Shown: positions 6,545 to 14,442 of the stretch, in pieces
How positions within the stretch are numbered: the first letter of the stretch is position 1
Layout of the letters: each line of letters begins with the position of its first letter
Source: Acidimicrobiales bacterium
GTDB lineage: Bacteria; Actinomycetota; Acidimicrobiia; Acidimicrobiales; Aldehydirespiratoraceae
Assembly (NCBI GenBank): GCA_029263215.1
Contig: JAJCXY010000047.1
Coordinates: 1 to 64,000, forward strand
Length of the DNA: 64,000 nucleotides
Reading direction: 5' to 3'
Made by a program: the position numbers and the translations under genes
The notes under the pieces: generated by a model
The model's input: the letters and a program-made list of their open reading frames with translations, nothing else
What the model was told of the DNA's origin: nothing
Database searches by the model: none

Positions 6545-7564
6545 TCAGATGAGGGTGTTTTCCCGGGAGGTCCAAGCCAGCAGATCGTCGGCCGACCAGG
6601 TGTTGACGATGTCGTCGATCGGCACCCCACAGCGAACCGCCTTGTCGGCACCGTAGGGCTGCCACTCCATCTGCCCGGTTGCGTGGGCGTCGGTGTTGAT
6701 CGCCACCTTGCAGCCCCACTCGAGCGCGAGTTGGAGCAACTCTTCGGGCGGGTCCTGGCGTTCGGGCCGACAGTTGATCTCCACGGCGGTGCCGTACTGG
6801 GCACACGCCGCGAAGACGAGATCGGCATCGAAATCGCTGGGAGCTCGGCCCCGGCCCGAGAGCTTGCGATTGGTGCAATGACCCAGGATGTCGGTGTGGG
6901 GGCTGGCCACGGCCATGACCAGGCGGCGGGTCATCTGGTCGCGTGGCAGGCTCAGCTTCGAATGGGCGCTGGCGACGACCACATCGAGACGGGCGAGCAT
7001 CTCGTCGGCCAGATCGAGGGTGCCGTCCTCGAAGATGTCGACCTCCATGCCGGTTAGGAGCCGAAACGGCGCGAACTCCTCGTTGAGCTGCTCTATCTCG
7101 TCGAGCTGATCGAGGAGGCGTTGGGCATCGAGGCCGTGGGCGATCGTGAGGCGGGCGGAATGATCAGTGCACACCATCCATTGGTGGCCGAGGTCGATCG
7201 CCGTGCGAGCCATGTCGCGTAGCGGGGCGCCGCCATCAGACCAGGTGGTGTGTACATGGCAATCGCCTTTCAGCGCGGCCAGCACCTCTCCGCCATCATC
7301 GGTTGCCACCCGGCTGCGCTCGTCGAGACGGGCGAGGTAGCCGTCGACGTTGCCCTCGACCGCATCGCTGATCACCTCGGCGGTGGACTTGCCGATCCCA
7401 TCGAGCTCGGTGAGGGTGCCGGCAGAGGCCCGGGCCGTGATCTCATCGGCTCCGACCTGGGAGGCCACGTCGATCGCTCGTTGGAACGCTCTGATTTTCT
7501 GGGTGGGCGCGAGCTCTCGATCGAGATAGTGGATGGCTCGTCGAAGAGCGGGCACCGGTTGCAT
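6545..7564 (-). CDS. PHP-domain phosphoesterase with an N-terminal pol-X-like HhH domain
   Basis: A 339-residue protein. Residues 1-100 resemble the 8-kDa/fingers part of family-X DNA polymerases, including the helix-hairpin-helix ELDGIGKSTAEVI. The rest is a PHP metal-dependent phosphoesterase: DCHVHTTWSDG, CTDHS, GMEVDI, VASAHSKL, HTDILGH and TDAHA supply the usual metal ligands. The polymerase palm domain found in complete bacterial PolX is missing, so this is a PHP nuclease/phosphatase with a DNA-binding front end, possibly for 3'-end repair. A TACCGT box sits six bases upstream of the ATG (leaderless type). It converges with the HD gene. Confidence 0.85.
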   Translation of the reverse strand: MQPVPALRRAIHYLDRELAPTQKIRAFQRAIDVASQVGADEITARASAGTLTELDGIGKSTAEVISDAVEGNVDGYLARLDERSRVATDDGGEVLAALKGDCHVHTTWSDGGAPLRDMARTAIDLGHQWMVCTDHSARLTIAHGLDAQRLLDQLDEIEQLNEEFAPFRLLTGMEVDIFEDGTLDLADEMLARLDVVVASAHSKLSLPRDQMTRRLVMAVASPHTDILGHCTNRKLSGRGRAPSDFDADLVFAACAQYGTAVEINCRPERQDPPEELLQLALEWGCKVAINTDAHATGQMEWQPYGADKAVRCGVPIDDIVNTWSADDLLAWTSRENTLI

Positions 7565-7570
7565 CAGGCA

Positions 7571-7576
7571 ACGGTA
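7571..7576 (-). promoter_or_regulatory. -10 box of the PHP gene, leaderless start
   Basis: On the minus strand TACCGT ends six bases before the ATG at 7564, so transcription would start at or next to the A of the start codon. This is one of many TAnnnT-N6/8-start arrangements in the window. Confidence 0.5.
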
Positions 7577-7580
7577 CTAC

Positions 7581-7600
7581 CCGTCGGATTCACCCGACGG
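7581..7600 (-). terminator. Hairpin between the membrane-protein gene and the PHP gene
   Basis: CCGTCGG and CCGACGG form a perfect 7-bp stem with a 6-base loop just after the stop of the membrane protein (7609) and just ahead of the PHP promoter. There is no T-run, so it may end transcription weakly or serve as an operator. Confidence 0.4.
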
Positions 7601-7608
7601 AGGCCATC

Positions 7609-7962
7609 TCAGCTGAAGAGGTCGGCGCCGTCGATGACGACGAGGATCACCAGCAACACGATGATTCCGGCGTTGACCGCTGTCATCGGCCACTTCCACT
7701 TGTGATCGGAGCGATGGAAGCGCCGGATCGAAACGACGTTGGCCACTATCGCGGCCAGACCGATCGGCAGGCCTATCCACGGCCCCACCCCGGTGCTGAA
7801 GCCGATGAGCGGGAACACGAAGGGGATCAGCACGTAGGTGAGCGTGCAGCGCACCGCGGATACGAAGATCGACTTCGAGAAGGCCCGTTCGGCGGCGACG
7901 GTCTCACCCGTGGCAGCAGAGCCGGAAGCGGCGGTGCTGGACGGGGTGGTCAGGTCGGTCAC
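7609..7962 (-). CDS. Small integral membrane protein of unknown function
   Basis: About 117 residues with three hydrophobic segments: SIFVSAVRCTLTYVLIPFVF, PWIGLPIGLAAIVANVV and MTAVNAGIIVLLVILVVI, separated by a basic cytoplasmic loop (RRFHRSDHKWKW). The N-terminus is Ser/Thr/Ala-rich. I recognise no named family. The GTG at 7962 keeps the gene clear of ychF, which starts divergently at 8007; a further GTG at 7983 would add seven residues. The next gene on the strand is the PHP protein, behind its own promoter, so linkage is unclear. Confidence 0.65.
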   Translation of the reverse strand: MTDLTTPSSTAASGSAATGETVAAERAFSKSIFVSAVRCTLTYVLIPFVFPLIGFSTGVGPWIGLPIGLAAIVANVVSIRRFHRSDHKWKWPMTAVNAGIIVLLVILVVIDGADLFS

Positions 7963-8006
7963 GAGGCCCAACCGTATCGTCACAGCGCTCGGTAGCCTGC
8001 GCCGCC

Positions 8007-9080
8007 ATGGAACGATTCGGTTTCGTCGGGCTTCCCAACGCCGGCAAGAGTTCTCTCTACAACGCTCTGGCTGGTGGAGGCGCCCACGCCGCTCCTTACG
8101 CGTTTGCAACCACCGACCCCAATATCGGGGTCGCGAAGGTTCCCGACCATCGCCTGGATGAGCTGGCCGAGATGAGCGAGAGCAAGAAGGTGGTCCATGC
8201 CGCGGTCCAGTTCACCGACATCGGTGGGCTGGTAGAGGGGGCGAGCCATGGTGAAGGGCTGGGCAATGCCTTTCTCGCCCACATCCGTGAGGTCGACGCG
8301 ATCGTGTTCGTGCTCCGGGCATTTCCCGACGACGACGTGCCCGGGCCGTCGGATCCGCTCGAACATCTCCGGGTGGTGGAGATCGAGTTGGCGTTGGCCG
8401 ACCTCGCCACCGCCGAGAAAGCGCTCGACAAGACGAGCCGGATGCTCAAGGGCGACAGCTCGCTCAAGCCCACCGTGGCCCTCCTCGAACAGGTGGTCGG
8501 TCACCTGTCAGATGGGGTACCTCTCTACCGCGCCGGTCTGAAAGCCACCGAACGCGCTGAGCTCAAGGAGTTCTTCCTGCTCACCAACAAGCCGGTGATG
8601 GCGGTGCTCAACATCGGCGAAGATCAGATCGGGCAGGAAGACGAGATCGCGGCCCCCGTTCGGGCCGAACTCGAAGGGGCCGAGGTGGTTCCTCTTTCGG
8701 TGCAGCTCGAGGCCGAGGCCGCCCTGCTCGATGCTGATGAACGCACCGAGATGCTCGAAGCGCTTGGGCTCGGCGACGGTGCTGTGCCTCGCTTCTTGAA
8801 GAGCGCCTACCACATGCTGGGCTTGCGTACCTTCCTCACCACCGGCGAGAAGGAAAGTCGGGCGTGGACGTTCAGGGCGGGTTCCTCCGCTCCCGAATGT
8901 GCGGGTGTGATCCACACTGATTTCCAGCGCGGATTCATCCGTGCCGAAACCATCCAGTACGACGAGCTCCTGAAGGCAGGGTCTTGGGCCGCGGCTCGGG
9001 AGATCGGTAAGGTCCGGTCCGAGGGCAAGGACTACATCGCCGAGGATGGCGACGTGATGGAGTTCCGTTTCAACGTCTGA
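8007..9080 (+). CDS. ychF: Redox-regulated ATPase YchF (Obg family)
   Basis: A 357-residue YchF with the G1 loop GLPNAGKSS (residues 8-16), G3 DIGGL and, in place of the GTPase NKxD motif, the YchF-specific N(I/V)xE form (LNIGED), which explains ATP preference in the family. A C-terminal TGS domain carries FLTTGEKESRAWTF and the usual ending MEFRFNV. It is a conserved translation- and stress-related ATPase that associates with ribosomes. TAGCCT ends eight bases before the ATG. The P450 gene starts 19 bases downstream and may be co-transcribed. Confidence 0.95.
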   Translation: MERFGFVGLPNAGKSSLYNALAGGGAHAAPYAFATTDPNIGVAKVPDHRLDELAEMSESKKVVHAAVQFTDIGGLVEGASHGEGLGNAFLAHIREVDAIVFVLRAFPDDDVPGPSDPLEHLRVVEIELALADLATAEKALDKTSRMLKGDSSLKPTVALLEQVVGHLSDGVPLYRAGLKATERAELKEFFLLTNKPVMAVLNIGEDQIGQEDEIAAPVRAELEGAEVVPLSVQLEAEAALLDADERTEMLEALGLGDGAVPRFLKSAYHMLGLRTFLTTGEKESRAWTFRAGSSAPECAGVIHTDFQRGFIRAETIQYDELLKAGSWAAAREIGKVRSEGKDYIAEDGDVMEFRFNV

Positions 9081-9099
9081 GTCCTGCGGGGGAGTCGTG

Positions 9100-10275
9100 A
9101 TGCAACCGGATTGTCCCCAGACCGATGTCGACCTCTGGGACGATGCCATCCTCATCGATCCCTACGAAACCTATGTCGAGCTCCGCGAGCTGGCACCGGT
9201 GCTCTGGATGTCGCGACACGACGCCTACGCGGTGACGCGCTACGAGGGGGTCAAGGAGGTACTTCAGGACTGGCGCACCTTCACGTCGGCGCAGGGTGTC
9301 GGGATGATGCCGGAGATGAACTCCAAGCACGGAGGCATCCTCACCACCGATCCTCCGGACCACGACGCTCTACGAGCCGTCCTCAACACCCAGCTGGTGG
9401 CGGGTCAGCTCGCACCGCATCACGACTTCCTGGTCGGCGAGGCCGAGAGTCTCGTCGCGGATCTGGTGGAACGTGGATCCTTCGAGGTCGTGGGCGAGCT
9501 GGCGCGGGCCTACAGCGTGAAGGTGGTGTCGGATCTCGTTGGGTTCCCCGAAGAGGGGAGAGACCGATTCATCGAGCGAGGTGATGCCGCGTTCAACACC
9601 TTCGGCCCCGACAGCGAGCAGATGGGTGAGCACGTCGACGGACTCCGCCAACTCCTCACCTACTGCGAGGCGGTCACCAGCCGCGACAAGCTCACCAGCG
9701 GAGCCTGGGGCGATCAGATTCTCGACGCGGGCGAGCGGGGCGATGTGCGGCGCGGCGACTGTATGGGCCTGCTTCTCGCCTATGCGTGGGCGGGGATGGA
9801 CACCACCGTCAACGGCATCTCGGCCGCGATGAGGCTCTTCGCCGAGCATCCCGATCAATGGACTACGCTGGCGCACGATCGCTCCCTGCTCAGCTCGGCC
9901 ATCAGCGAGGTGCTACGCATCGAGCCGCCGGTGCATCGTTTCACCCGCTCGGTCACCGCCGACACCGAACTCGACGGGGTGAAGATCCCTGCGGGGGCGA
10001 GGGTGGTGGTGCTCTTCGGCGCGGCCAACCGTGATCCCCGTCGTTACGAAGACCCCGACCGCTTCGACATCAGGCGTAACCCCACCACCCATCTCAGTTT
10101 CGGTCGGGGGGTTCACCGATGTGTCGGGGCCAGCCTCGCTCAGCAGGAAATCACCGCCGTGTTGAACGCCCTTCTCGACCGCGTCGAGCGGATCGAGATG
10201 CTTGATCACCGCTGGCGGCGCAACAACGCTCTTCACGGACTCGAGCATCTCCGGGTGACCGTCGAACAGCGCTGA
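9100..10275 (+). CDS. Cytochrome P450
   Basis: A 391-residue soluble bacterial P450. The I-helix oxygen-activation motif is AGMDTT (231-236), the K-helix ExxR is ISEVLR (E270, R273), and the heme loop is FGRGVHRCVG with the cysteine ligand at 341. A GGGGGA ribosome site precedes the ATG at 9100; a GTG directly before it (9097) is equally possible. No ferredoxin or ferredoxin reductase gene is nearby, so electrons must come from elsewhere. The desaturase gene downstream hints at a lipid or fatty-acid setting, but the substrate cannot be assigned. Confidence 0.93.
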   Translation: MQPDCPQTDVDLWDDAILIDPYETYVELRELAPVLWMSRHDAYAVTRYEGVKEVLQDWRTFTSAQGVGMMPEMNSKHGGILTTDPPDHDALRAVLNTQLVAGQLAPHHDFLVGEAESLVADLVERGSFEVVGELARAYSVKVVSDLVGFPEEGRDRFIERGDAAFNTFGPDSEQMGEHVDGLRQLLTYCEAVTSRDKLTSGAWGDQILDAGERGDVRRGDCMGLLLAYAWAGMDTTVNGISAAMRLFAEHPDQWTTLAHDRSLLSSAISEVLRIEPPVHRFTRSVTADTELDGVKIPAGARVVVLFGAANRDPRRYEDPDRFDIRRNPTTHLSFGRGVHRCVGASLAQQEITAVLNALLDRVERIEMLDHRWRRNNALHGLEHLRVTVEQR

Positions 10276-10355
10276 TGTAACCCCCACCCCGCCTGCTGGT
10301 CTGAACCGGTGTGACTGTTTCTGTTGCCGTCGAGAAGCCGCGGACCACGCTCCCT

Positions 10356-10373
10356 GCCTACCGGCAGGTAGGC
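10356..10373. promoter_or_regulatory. Palindromic operator overlapping the -10 box of the desaturase gene
   Basis: GCCTACC and GGTAGGC form a perfect 7-bp inverted repeat around a GGCA spacer, 10 bases upstream of the ATG. The right arm overlaps TAGGCT (10369-10374), a TAnnnT -10 box. Size and symmetry fit a TetR-type repressor site; fatty-acid desaturases are controlled this way in other bacteria. The repressor is not adjacent. Confidence 0.6.
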
Positions 10374-10383
10374 TGCTGAGATC

Positions 10384-11322
10384 ATGGTCAATCCGGTCGA
10401 CTCCGCCCTACTCGAGGCCCTCGAATCCACAGCCGAGAAGCTGCTCGAGCGCCACCTCACCACAACCGTTGAGTGGTTCCCCCACAACTTCGTGCCGTGG
10501 GGAGCGGCCCAGGAGTTCGAGGACGACTACGAATGGTCGCCCGAGGAAGCCAACGTTCCCGCCGCGGTACGCAGCGCCCTCTTCGTCAATACCCTCACCG
10601 AGGACAACCTGCCCTACTACTTCCGTGATATCGAGCGCATGTTCGGGCGCGATGGAGTGTGGGGCGAATGGGTCCGCCGTTGGACGGCCGAAGAAGGCCG
10701 CCACGGCCTGGTCCTCAACGCCTATCTCCTCGCCACCCGCTCGATCGATCCCGTCGAACTCGAACGAGGTCGCATGGCTCAGGTGCAGGGGGGTCAGGTC
10801 CCAGAGCCCCCCACCGTCGCTGAGGGGCTCGCCTATGTGTCGCTGCAGGAACTCGCCACTCGTATCTCTCACTTCAACACCGGCAACCAGCTCGCCGACC
10901 CCGTCGGGCGCACGATGATGCGACGCATCGCAGCCGACGAAAACCTCCACTACCTCTTCTACCGCGATGCCATGAGCGCAGTGATCGAGGCCGACCCGTC
11001 CGCTGCCGTCATGGCGATAGAGAAGCAGGTGCGCGAGTTCTCCATGCCCGGCCTCGGAATTCCGGGTTTCACCGACCACGCCAAGGCGATCGCCGATGCC
11101 GGCATCTACGACTTCCAGATCCACCACGACAAGATCCTCCAACCGGTGATCCTGCGCGATTGGGCGATCGAGTCGATCGAGGGGCTCGACGCCGAGGCCG
11201 AGCAGGCCCGCGCCCGTCTGGTGAAGCAGATCTCACGAATCGGCAAGGTCGGGCGTCGCTTCGCATCGCGGCGAGCCGAACGCATCGATGCTCTCGCCGA
11301 CCGCGAGCCCGTCAACGTCTGA
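10384..11322 (+). CDS. Acyl-ACP desaturase (ferritin-like di-iron, DesA type)
   Basis: A 312-residue member of the fatty acid desaturase type 2 family, soluble enzymes that place a double bond in acyl-ACP for membrane lipids. Di-iron ligands are expected in the carboxylate/EExxH-like motifs: EDNLPYY (first Glu helix), TAEEGRHG (about residues 101-108) and ADENLHY (about 180-186). Length and motifs match the mycobacterial DesA1/DesA2 group. The upstream palindrome overlapping its -10 box suggests repressor control. The final 30 residues are Arg-rich. Confidence 0.88.
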   Translation: MVNPVDSALLEALESTAEKLLERHLTTTVEWFPHNFVPWGAAQEFEDDYEWSPEEANVPAAVRSALFVNTLTEDNLPYYFRDIERMFGRDGVWGEWVRRWTAEEGRHGLVLNAYLLATRSIDPVELERGRMAQVQGGQVPEPPTVAEGLAYVSLQELATRISHFNTGNQLADPVGRTMMRRIAADENLHYLFYRDAMSAVIEADPSAAVMAIEKQVREFSMPGLGIPGFTDHAKAIADAGIYDFQIHHDKILQPVILRDWAIESIEGLDAEAEQARARLVKQISRIGKVGRRFASRRAERIDALADREPVNV

Positions 11323-11330
11323 GTCCACTG

Positions 11331-11828
11331 ATGATCCGAGACGCCAACGAGGCCGATCTCGATGCCATCAACAAGATCTACAACTGGACCATCGTCGACA
11401 ATCACGTCTCGTTCGACACGACCCCTTTCGACCTCCCCCGGCGCCAGCTCTGGTGGGAGTCCCGCGAGCCGGAACTCCCCTGCCTGGTTGCAGAAGACTC
11501 CGGTCGGGTCGTGGGGGTCAGCTACGCCAGCTGGTACCGGCCCAAGGTGGCCTACCGCTCGTCGGCGGAGACCACCATCGTGCTCGACGAATCGGCATGG
11601 GGACGCGGCATCGGCAGTGCGCTTCTCTCCGCCCTTTGTGATCGCCTGAGCGAGACGGGCTTCCACCGCGCCATCGCGATCATCGCCCTGCCCAACGAGG
11701 CATCGATAGCGCTTCACCACAGCCTCGGCTACCGCAGCGTGGGTGTCCTCACCGAGGTGGGCACCAAGCTCGACTCGTTGTGGGACACAGAGATCTTGGA
11801 GAAGCCGCTCGCGCGTGGACCGAGCTGA
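11331..11828 (+). CDS. GNAT N-acetyltransferase, phosphinothricin acetyltransferase-like
   Basis: A 165-residue GNAT protein with the PAT/MddA pattern: IRDANEADLDAINKIYNWTI at the N-terminus, SASWYRP-type strand (GVSYASWYRPK), an acetyl-CoA loop in ESAWGRGIGSALL and LPNEASIALHHSLGY before the last strand. Known relatives acetylate phosphinothricin, methionine sulfoximine or similar amino-acid analogues. It starts nine bases after the desaturase stop and probably shares its transcript. Confidence 0.85.
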   Translation: MIRDANEADLDAINKIYNWTIVDNHVSFDTTPFDLPRRQLWWESREPELPCLVAEDSGRVVGVSYASWYRPKVAYRSSAETTIVLDESAWGRGIGSALLSALCDRLSETGFHRAIAIIALPNEASIALHHSLGYRSVGVLTEVGTKLDSLWDTEILEKPLARGPS

Positions 11829-11833
11829 CAGTC

Positions 11834-11839
11834 TAGTTT
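11834..11839 (+). promoter_or_regulatory. -10 box of the DUF192 gene, leaderless start
   Basis: TAGTTT ends exactly six bases before the ATG at 11846, placing the predicted transcription start on the start codon. Confidence 0.5.
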
Positions 11840-11845
11840 CAGACG

Positions 11846-12175
11846 ATGCCGTGGCTCGTGAACGACGGTCGGGTCGTTGCCTCTCTGGAGATCGCCGAGA
11901 GTCGCCGTGACCGCCGCGTGGGCTTGCTCGGTCGCGACGGGATCGACGGTGCCTTGCTGTTGAGACCGGCCCGGTCGGTGCACACGGTTCGCATGAAGTT
12001 TCCGATCGATGTCGTGCATCTCGATCGCGACCTCGTAGTGCTGTCGGTGATCACCATGAAACCGGGGCGGATCGGCCGCTGGCGGAGGCGCGCCCATTGT
12101 GTCCTCGAGGCCGAGGCCGGGTGTGTGAGGACCTGGAACATCAGCCGAGGCACCCAACTCGAGATCCGCTCATGA
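11846..12175 (+). CDS. DUF192 family protein
   Basis: A 109-residue DUF192 domain: a strand-rich fold with RRVGLLGRDGIDGALLLRPA, the family-typical SVHTVRMKFPIDVVHLD segment and VLSVITMKPGRIG. No biochemical function is established for the family. The stop overlaps the rsmI start (ATGA, 12172-12175), so it is translationally coupled to the methyltransferase gene. Confidence 0.85.
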   Translation: MPWLVNDGRVVASLEIAESRRDRRVGLLGRDGIDGALLLRPARSVHTVRMKFPIDVVHLDRDLVVLSVITMKPGRIGRWRRRAHCVLEAEAGCVRTWNISRGTQLEIRS

Positions 12176-13020
12176 GCGGCGCCCTGGTTCTGATAGCCAC
12201 ACCGATCGGAAATCTCGGCGACCTCTCGCCCCGAGCGGTGGAGGAGTTGGCGGGGGCAGACCTGATCTGTTGTGAGGACACCCGCCGCACGGGTCTACTC
12301 CTCAAGCATGCGGGGATCAGTGGAGTCCGCCTCAAGCGAGTCGACGAGCACACCGAGCGATCGGCTCGCCGCGAGGTACTTCAGATGTTGGCGGCGGGAG
12401 CACGGATTGCGGTGGTGACCGACGCCGGCACACCCGGCGTGTCCGACCCTGGTGAGGGTCTGGTCGCCGGCGCGGTGGCGGAAGGCCATGAAGTGGTGGT
12501 GGTGCCGGGTCCGAGCGCGGTGATAGCGGCTCTCGTCGGCAGCGGACTACCCACCCGGCGCTTTGTCTTCGAGGGTTTCCTGGCCCGCAAGGGTCGAGAG
12601 CGCGTCGAGCAGCTGGCTCAGATAGCGGGAGAGCACCGCACGGTGGTGCTCTACGAGTCGCCGAGACGCACCGAGGCCACCTTGCGTGCGCTCGGTGAGG
12701 TGTGCGGTGACGAGCGCAGAGCAGCGGTGGGTCGTGAACTCACCAAGCTCCACGAGGAGTTTGTGCGGGGCACGCTGGATGAGCTGGCCGACTGGGCCGG
12801 CCGGGGGATCAAGGGTGAGGTCGTGATCGTGGTGGAGGGGGCGACGAGCTCCGAAGAGGCATCCGACGACGAAATCGTGGCGGCCCTGCGTGGCGAACTC
12901 CAAGCGGGCTCGTCCACCCGCGACGCGGTGCTGACGATCACCGCCCGGCTGGGGGTGCGACGGGGCCGCGTCTACGACCTGGCGCTCGGCATCCCCGGGA
13001 GTGTCACACCCCCTTCGTAG
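12172..13020 (+). CDS. rsmI: 16S rRNA 2'-O-ribose C1402 methyltransferase RsmI
   Basis: A 282-residue tetrapyrrole-methylase-fold enzyme with every RsmI hallmark: LIATPIGNLGDLSPRA, CEDTRRTGLLLKHAGI, VTDAGTPGVSDPG, VPGPSAVIAALVGSGLP and the YESPRR motif, plus GRELTKLHEEF. RsmI uses SAM to methylate the 2'-hydroxyl of C1402 in the ribosomal P site. The start overlaps the DUF192 stop. Confidence 0.96.
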   Translation: MSGALVLIATPIGNLGDLSPRAVEELAGADLICCEDTRRTGLLLKHAGISGVRLKRVDEHTERSARREVLQMLAAGARIAVVTDAGTPGVSDPGEGLVAGAVAEGHEVVVVPGPSAVIAALVGSGLPTRRFVFEGFLARKGRERVEQLAQIAGEHRTVVLYESPRRTEATLRALGEVCGDERRAAVGRELTKLHEEFVRGTLDELADWAGRGIKGEVVIVVEGATSSEEASDDEIVAALRGELQAGSSTRDAVLTITARLGVRRGRVYDLALGIPGSVTPPS

Positions 13021-13030
13021 CATTCGGAGT

Positions 13031-14389
13031 ATGGAACCCCTCGTCGTGATCACCGCTCTGGTCGCCCTGGCCCTCGCCGCTGCCCTCGGCTTGGGTATCG
13101 GCCTGCTCATGGCCCGATCGCGGCGGGCCGGTGCGCACGCCACCGTGGCTCGTCTCGCCGAGGAGTTGGCCGCTCACCAGGATGCTCAGGTGGAGGGTGT
13201 GGTGGAGCGGGTCGTCTCGGTCGCGGGCGAGAGCTTCGACAGTCGCCTCCAGACCGGCACTGCCGAACTCGAGCATCGGCGCCAGGCGATCGATCTGCAT
13301 CTCGACGGCGCCCAGAAGCGCATCGATGAGCAGCTCGGTGCGATCGTCACCTCATTGGCGGCGAAGGTCGACACGGTCGACAAGCTCGTTGCCGAGCGGG
13401 TGGGCGGGCTTTCCGAAGCCGTCGGTGAGCGGGTTGGAGGGATGTCAAAGAACCTGGGCCAGCAGGTCACCACCATGAACACCGAGCTGGGCCAGCTCCG
13501 CACCCTGGTAGCCCAGCTCCAAAAGGAGAGGGCCCAGCAGCACGGACAGTTCGTCGAGAGTCTGGAGGCGGCAACCCGCCAACAGCAGTTGTTGGCGGAA
13601 ACCACCCAGTCGTTGCGGGAGGCGCTGGCCAGTCCCCAGGCTCGCGGCCAGTGGGGCGAACGCATGGCCGAAGATGTGCTGCGCACCGCCGGCATGCGTG
13701 AGGGGATCAACTACCGCAAGCAGAGGTCGATCGAGGGTGGCACCAAGCCCGATTTCACCTTCCTGTTGCCCGACGACCGTTTCCTGCACATGGATGTCAA
13801 GTTCCCCATCACCAACTATCTGCGCTATCTGGAGGCACCGTCGGAGGCTGAGGCAACGGCCCTGCGCGATCGTTTCCTGAAGGACGTGCGTGAGAGGGTC
13901 AAGGAACTCGACGGCAGGGGCTACTCGGCTGCGGAGTCCACGGTCGGGTACCTGCTGTTGTTCATCCCCAACGAAAGCGTCTACGGCTTCATCCACGAAA
14001 ACGACGCAACCCTGCTCGACGATGCTCTCGGTCAGAATGTGGTGCTGTGCTCACCCACCACCCTCTTTGCCGTGCTGGGCGTGATCCGTCAGGCCATGGA
14101 CACCTTCATGGTCGAGCGCGCCACCGAGGAGATCCTCGATTGTCTCTCCGGGTTTGGAGAGCAGTGGCAGAAGTTCTCGGGCCAGATCGACAAGGTCGAG
14201 CGCCACATCTCGACGCTCACCAACAGCTTCGGTGAGCTGGCCGGAGCGCGCCGTCGCCAGCTCGAACGCCAACTCGACCGCATCGAAGACGTTCGCTCCC
14301 GCACCGGCGACGCCGACGACGGCCCGGTCATGGGTCAGCTGTCGGCGCCCGTGCTCCGCGAAGTACCCGACACCAGCGCGGCCGGCTGA
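13031..14389 (+). CDS. rmuC: DNA recombination protein RmuC homologue
   Basis: A 452-residue protein with one N-terminal transmembrane helix (LVVITALVALALAAALGLGI), a long coiled coil (about residues 45-200, rich in Gln, Glu and Arg) and the RmuC core domain (QARGQWGERMAEDVLRTAGM, KPDFTFLLPDDRFLHMDVKF, ESVYGFI). RmuC limits inversions at short inverted repeats in E. coli and is thought to act as a nuclease-like factor. TAGCAT ends seven bases before the ATG at 13031. Confidence 0.9.
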   Translation: MEPLVVITALVALALAAALGLGIGLLMARSRRAGAHATVARLAEELAAHQDAQVEGVVERVVSVAGESFDSRLQTGTAELEHRRQAIDLHLDGAQKRIDEQLGAIVTSLAAKVDTVDKLVAERVGGLSEAVGERVGGMSKNLGQQVTTMNTELGQLRTLVAQLQKERAQQHGQFVESLEAATRQQQLLAETTQSLREALASPQARGQWGERMAEDVLRTAGMREGINYRKQRSIEGGTKPDFTFLLPDDRFLHMDVKFPITNYLRYLEAPSEAEATALRDRFLKDVRERVKELDGRGYSAAESTVGYLLLFIPNESVYGFIHENDATLLDDALGQNVVLCSPTTLFAVLGVIRQAMDTFMVERATEEILDCLSGFGEQWQKFSGQIDKVERHISTLTNSFGELAGARRRQLERQLDRIEDVRSRTGDADDGPVMGQLSAPVLREVPDTSAAG

Positions 14390-14442
14390 CCCTACCGATA
14401 TCGGGCATTGGGCCGGAGGTCCACCGGTTATCCTCGGCTCCA

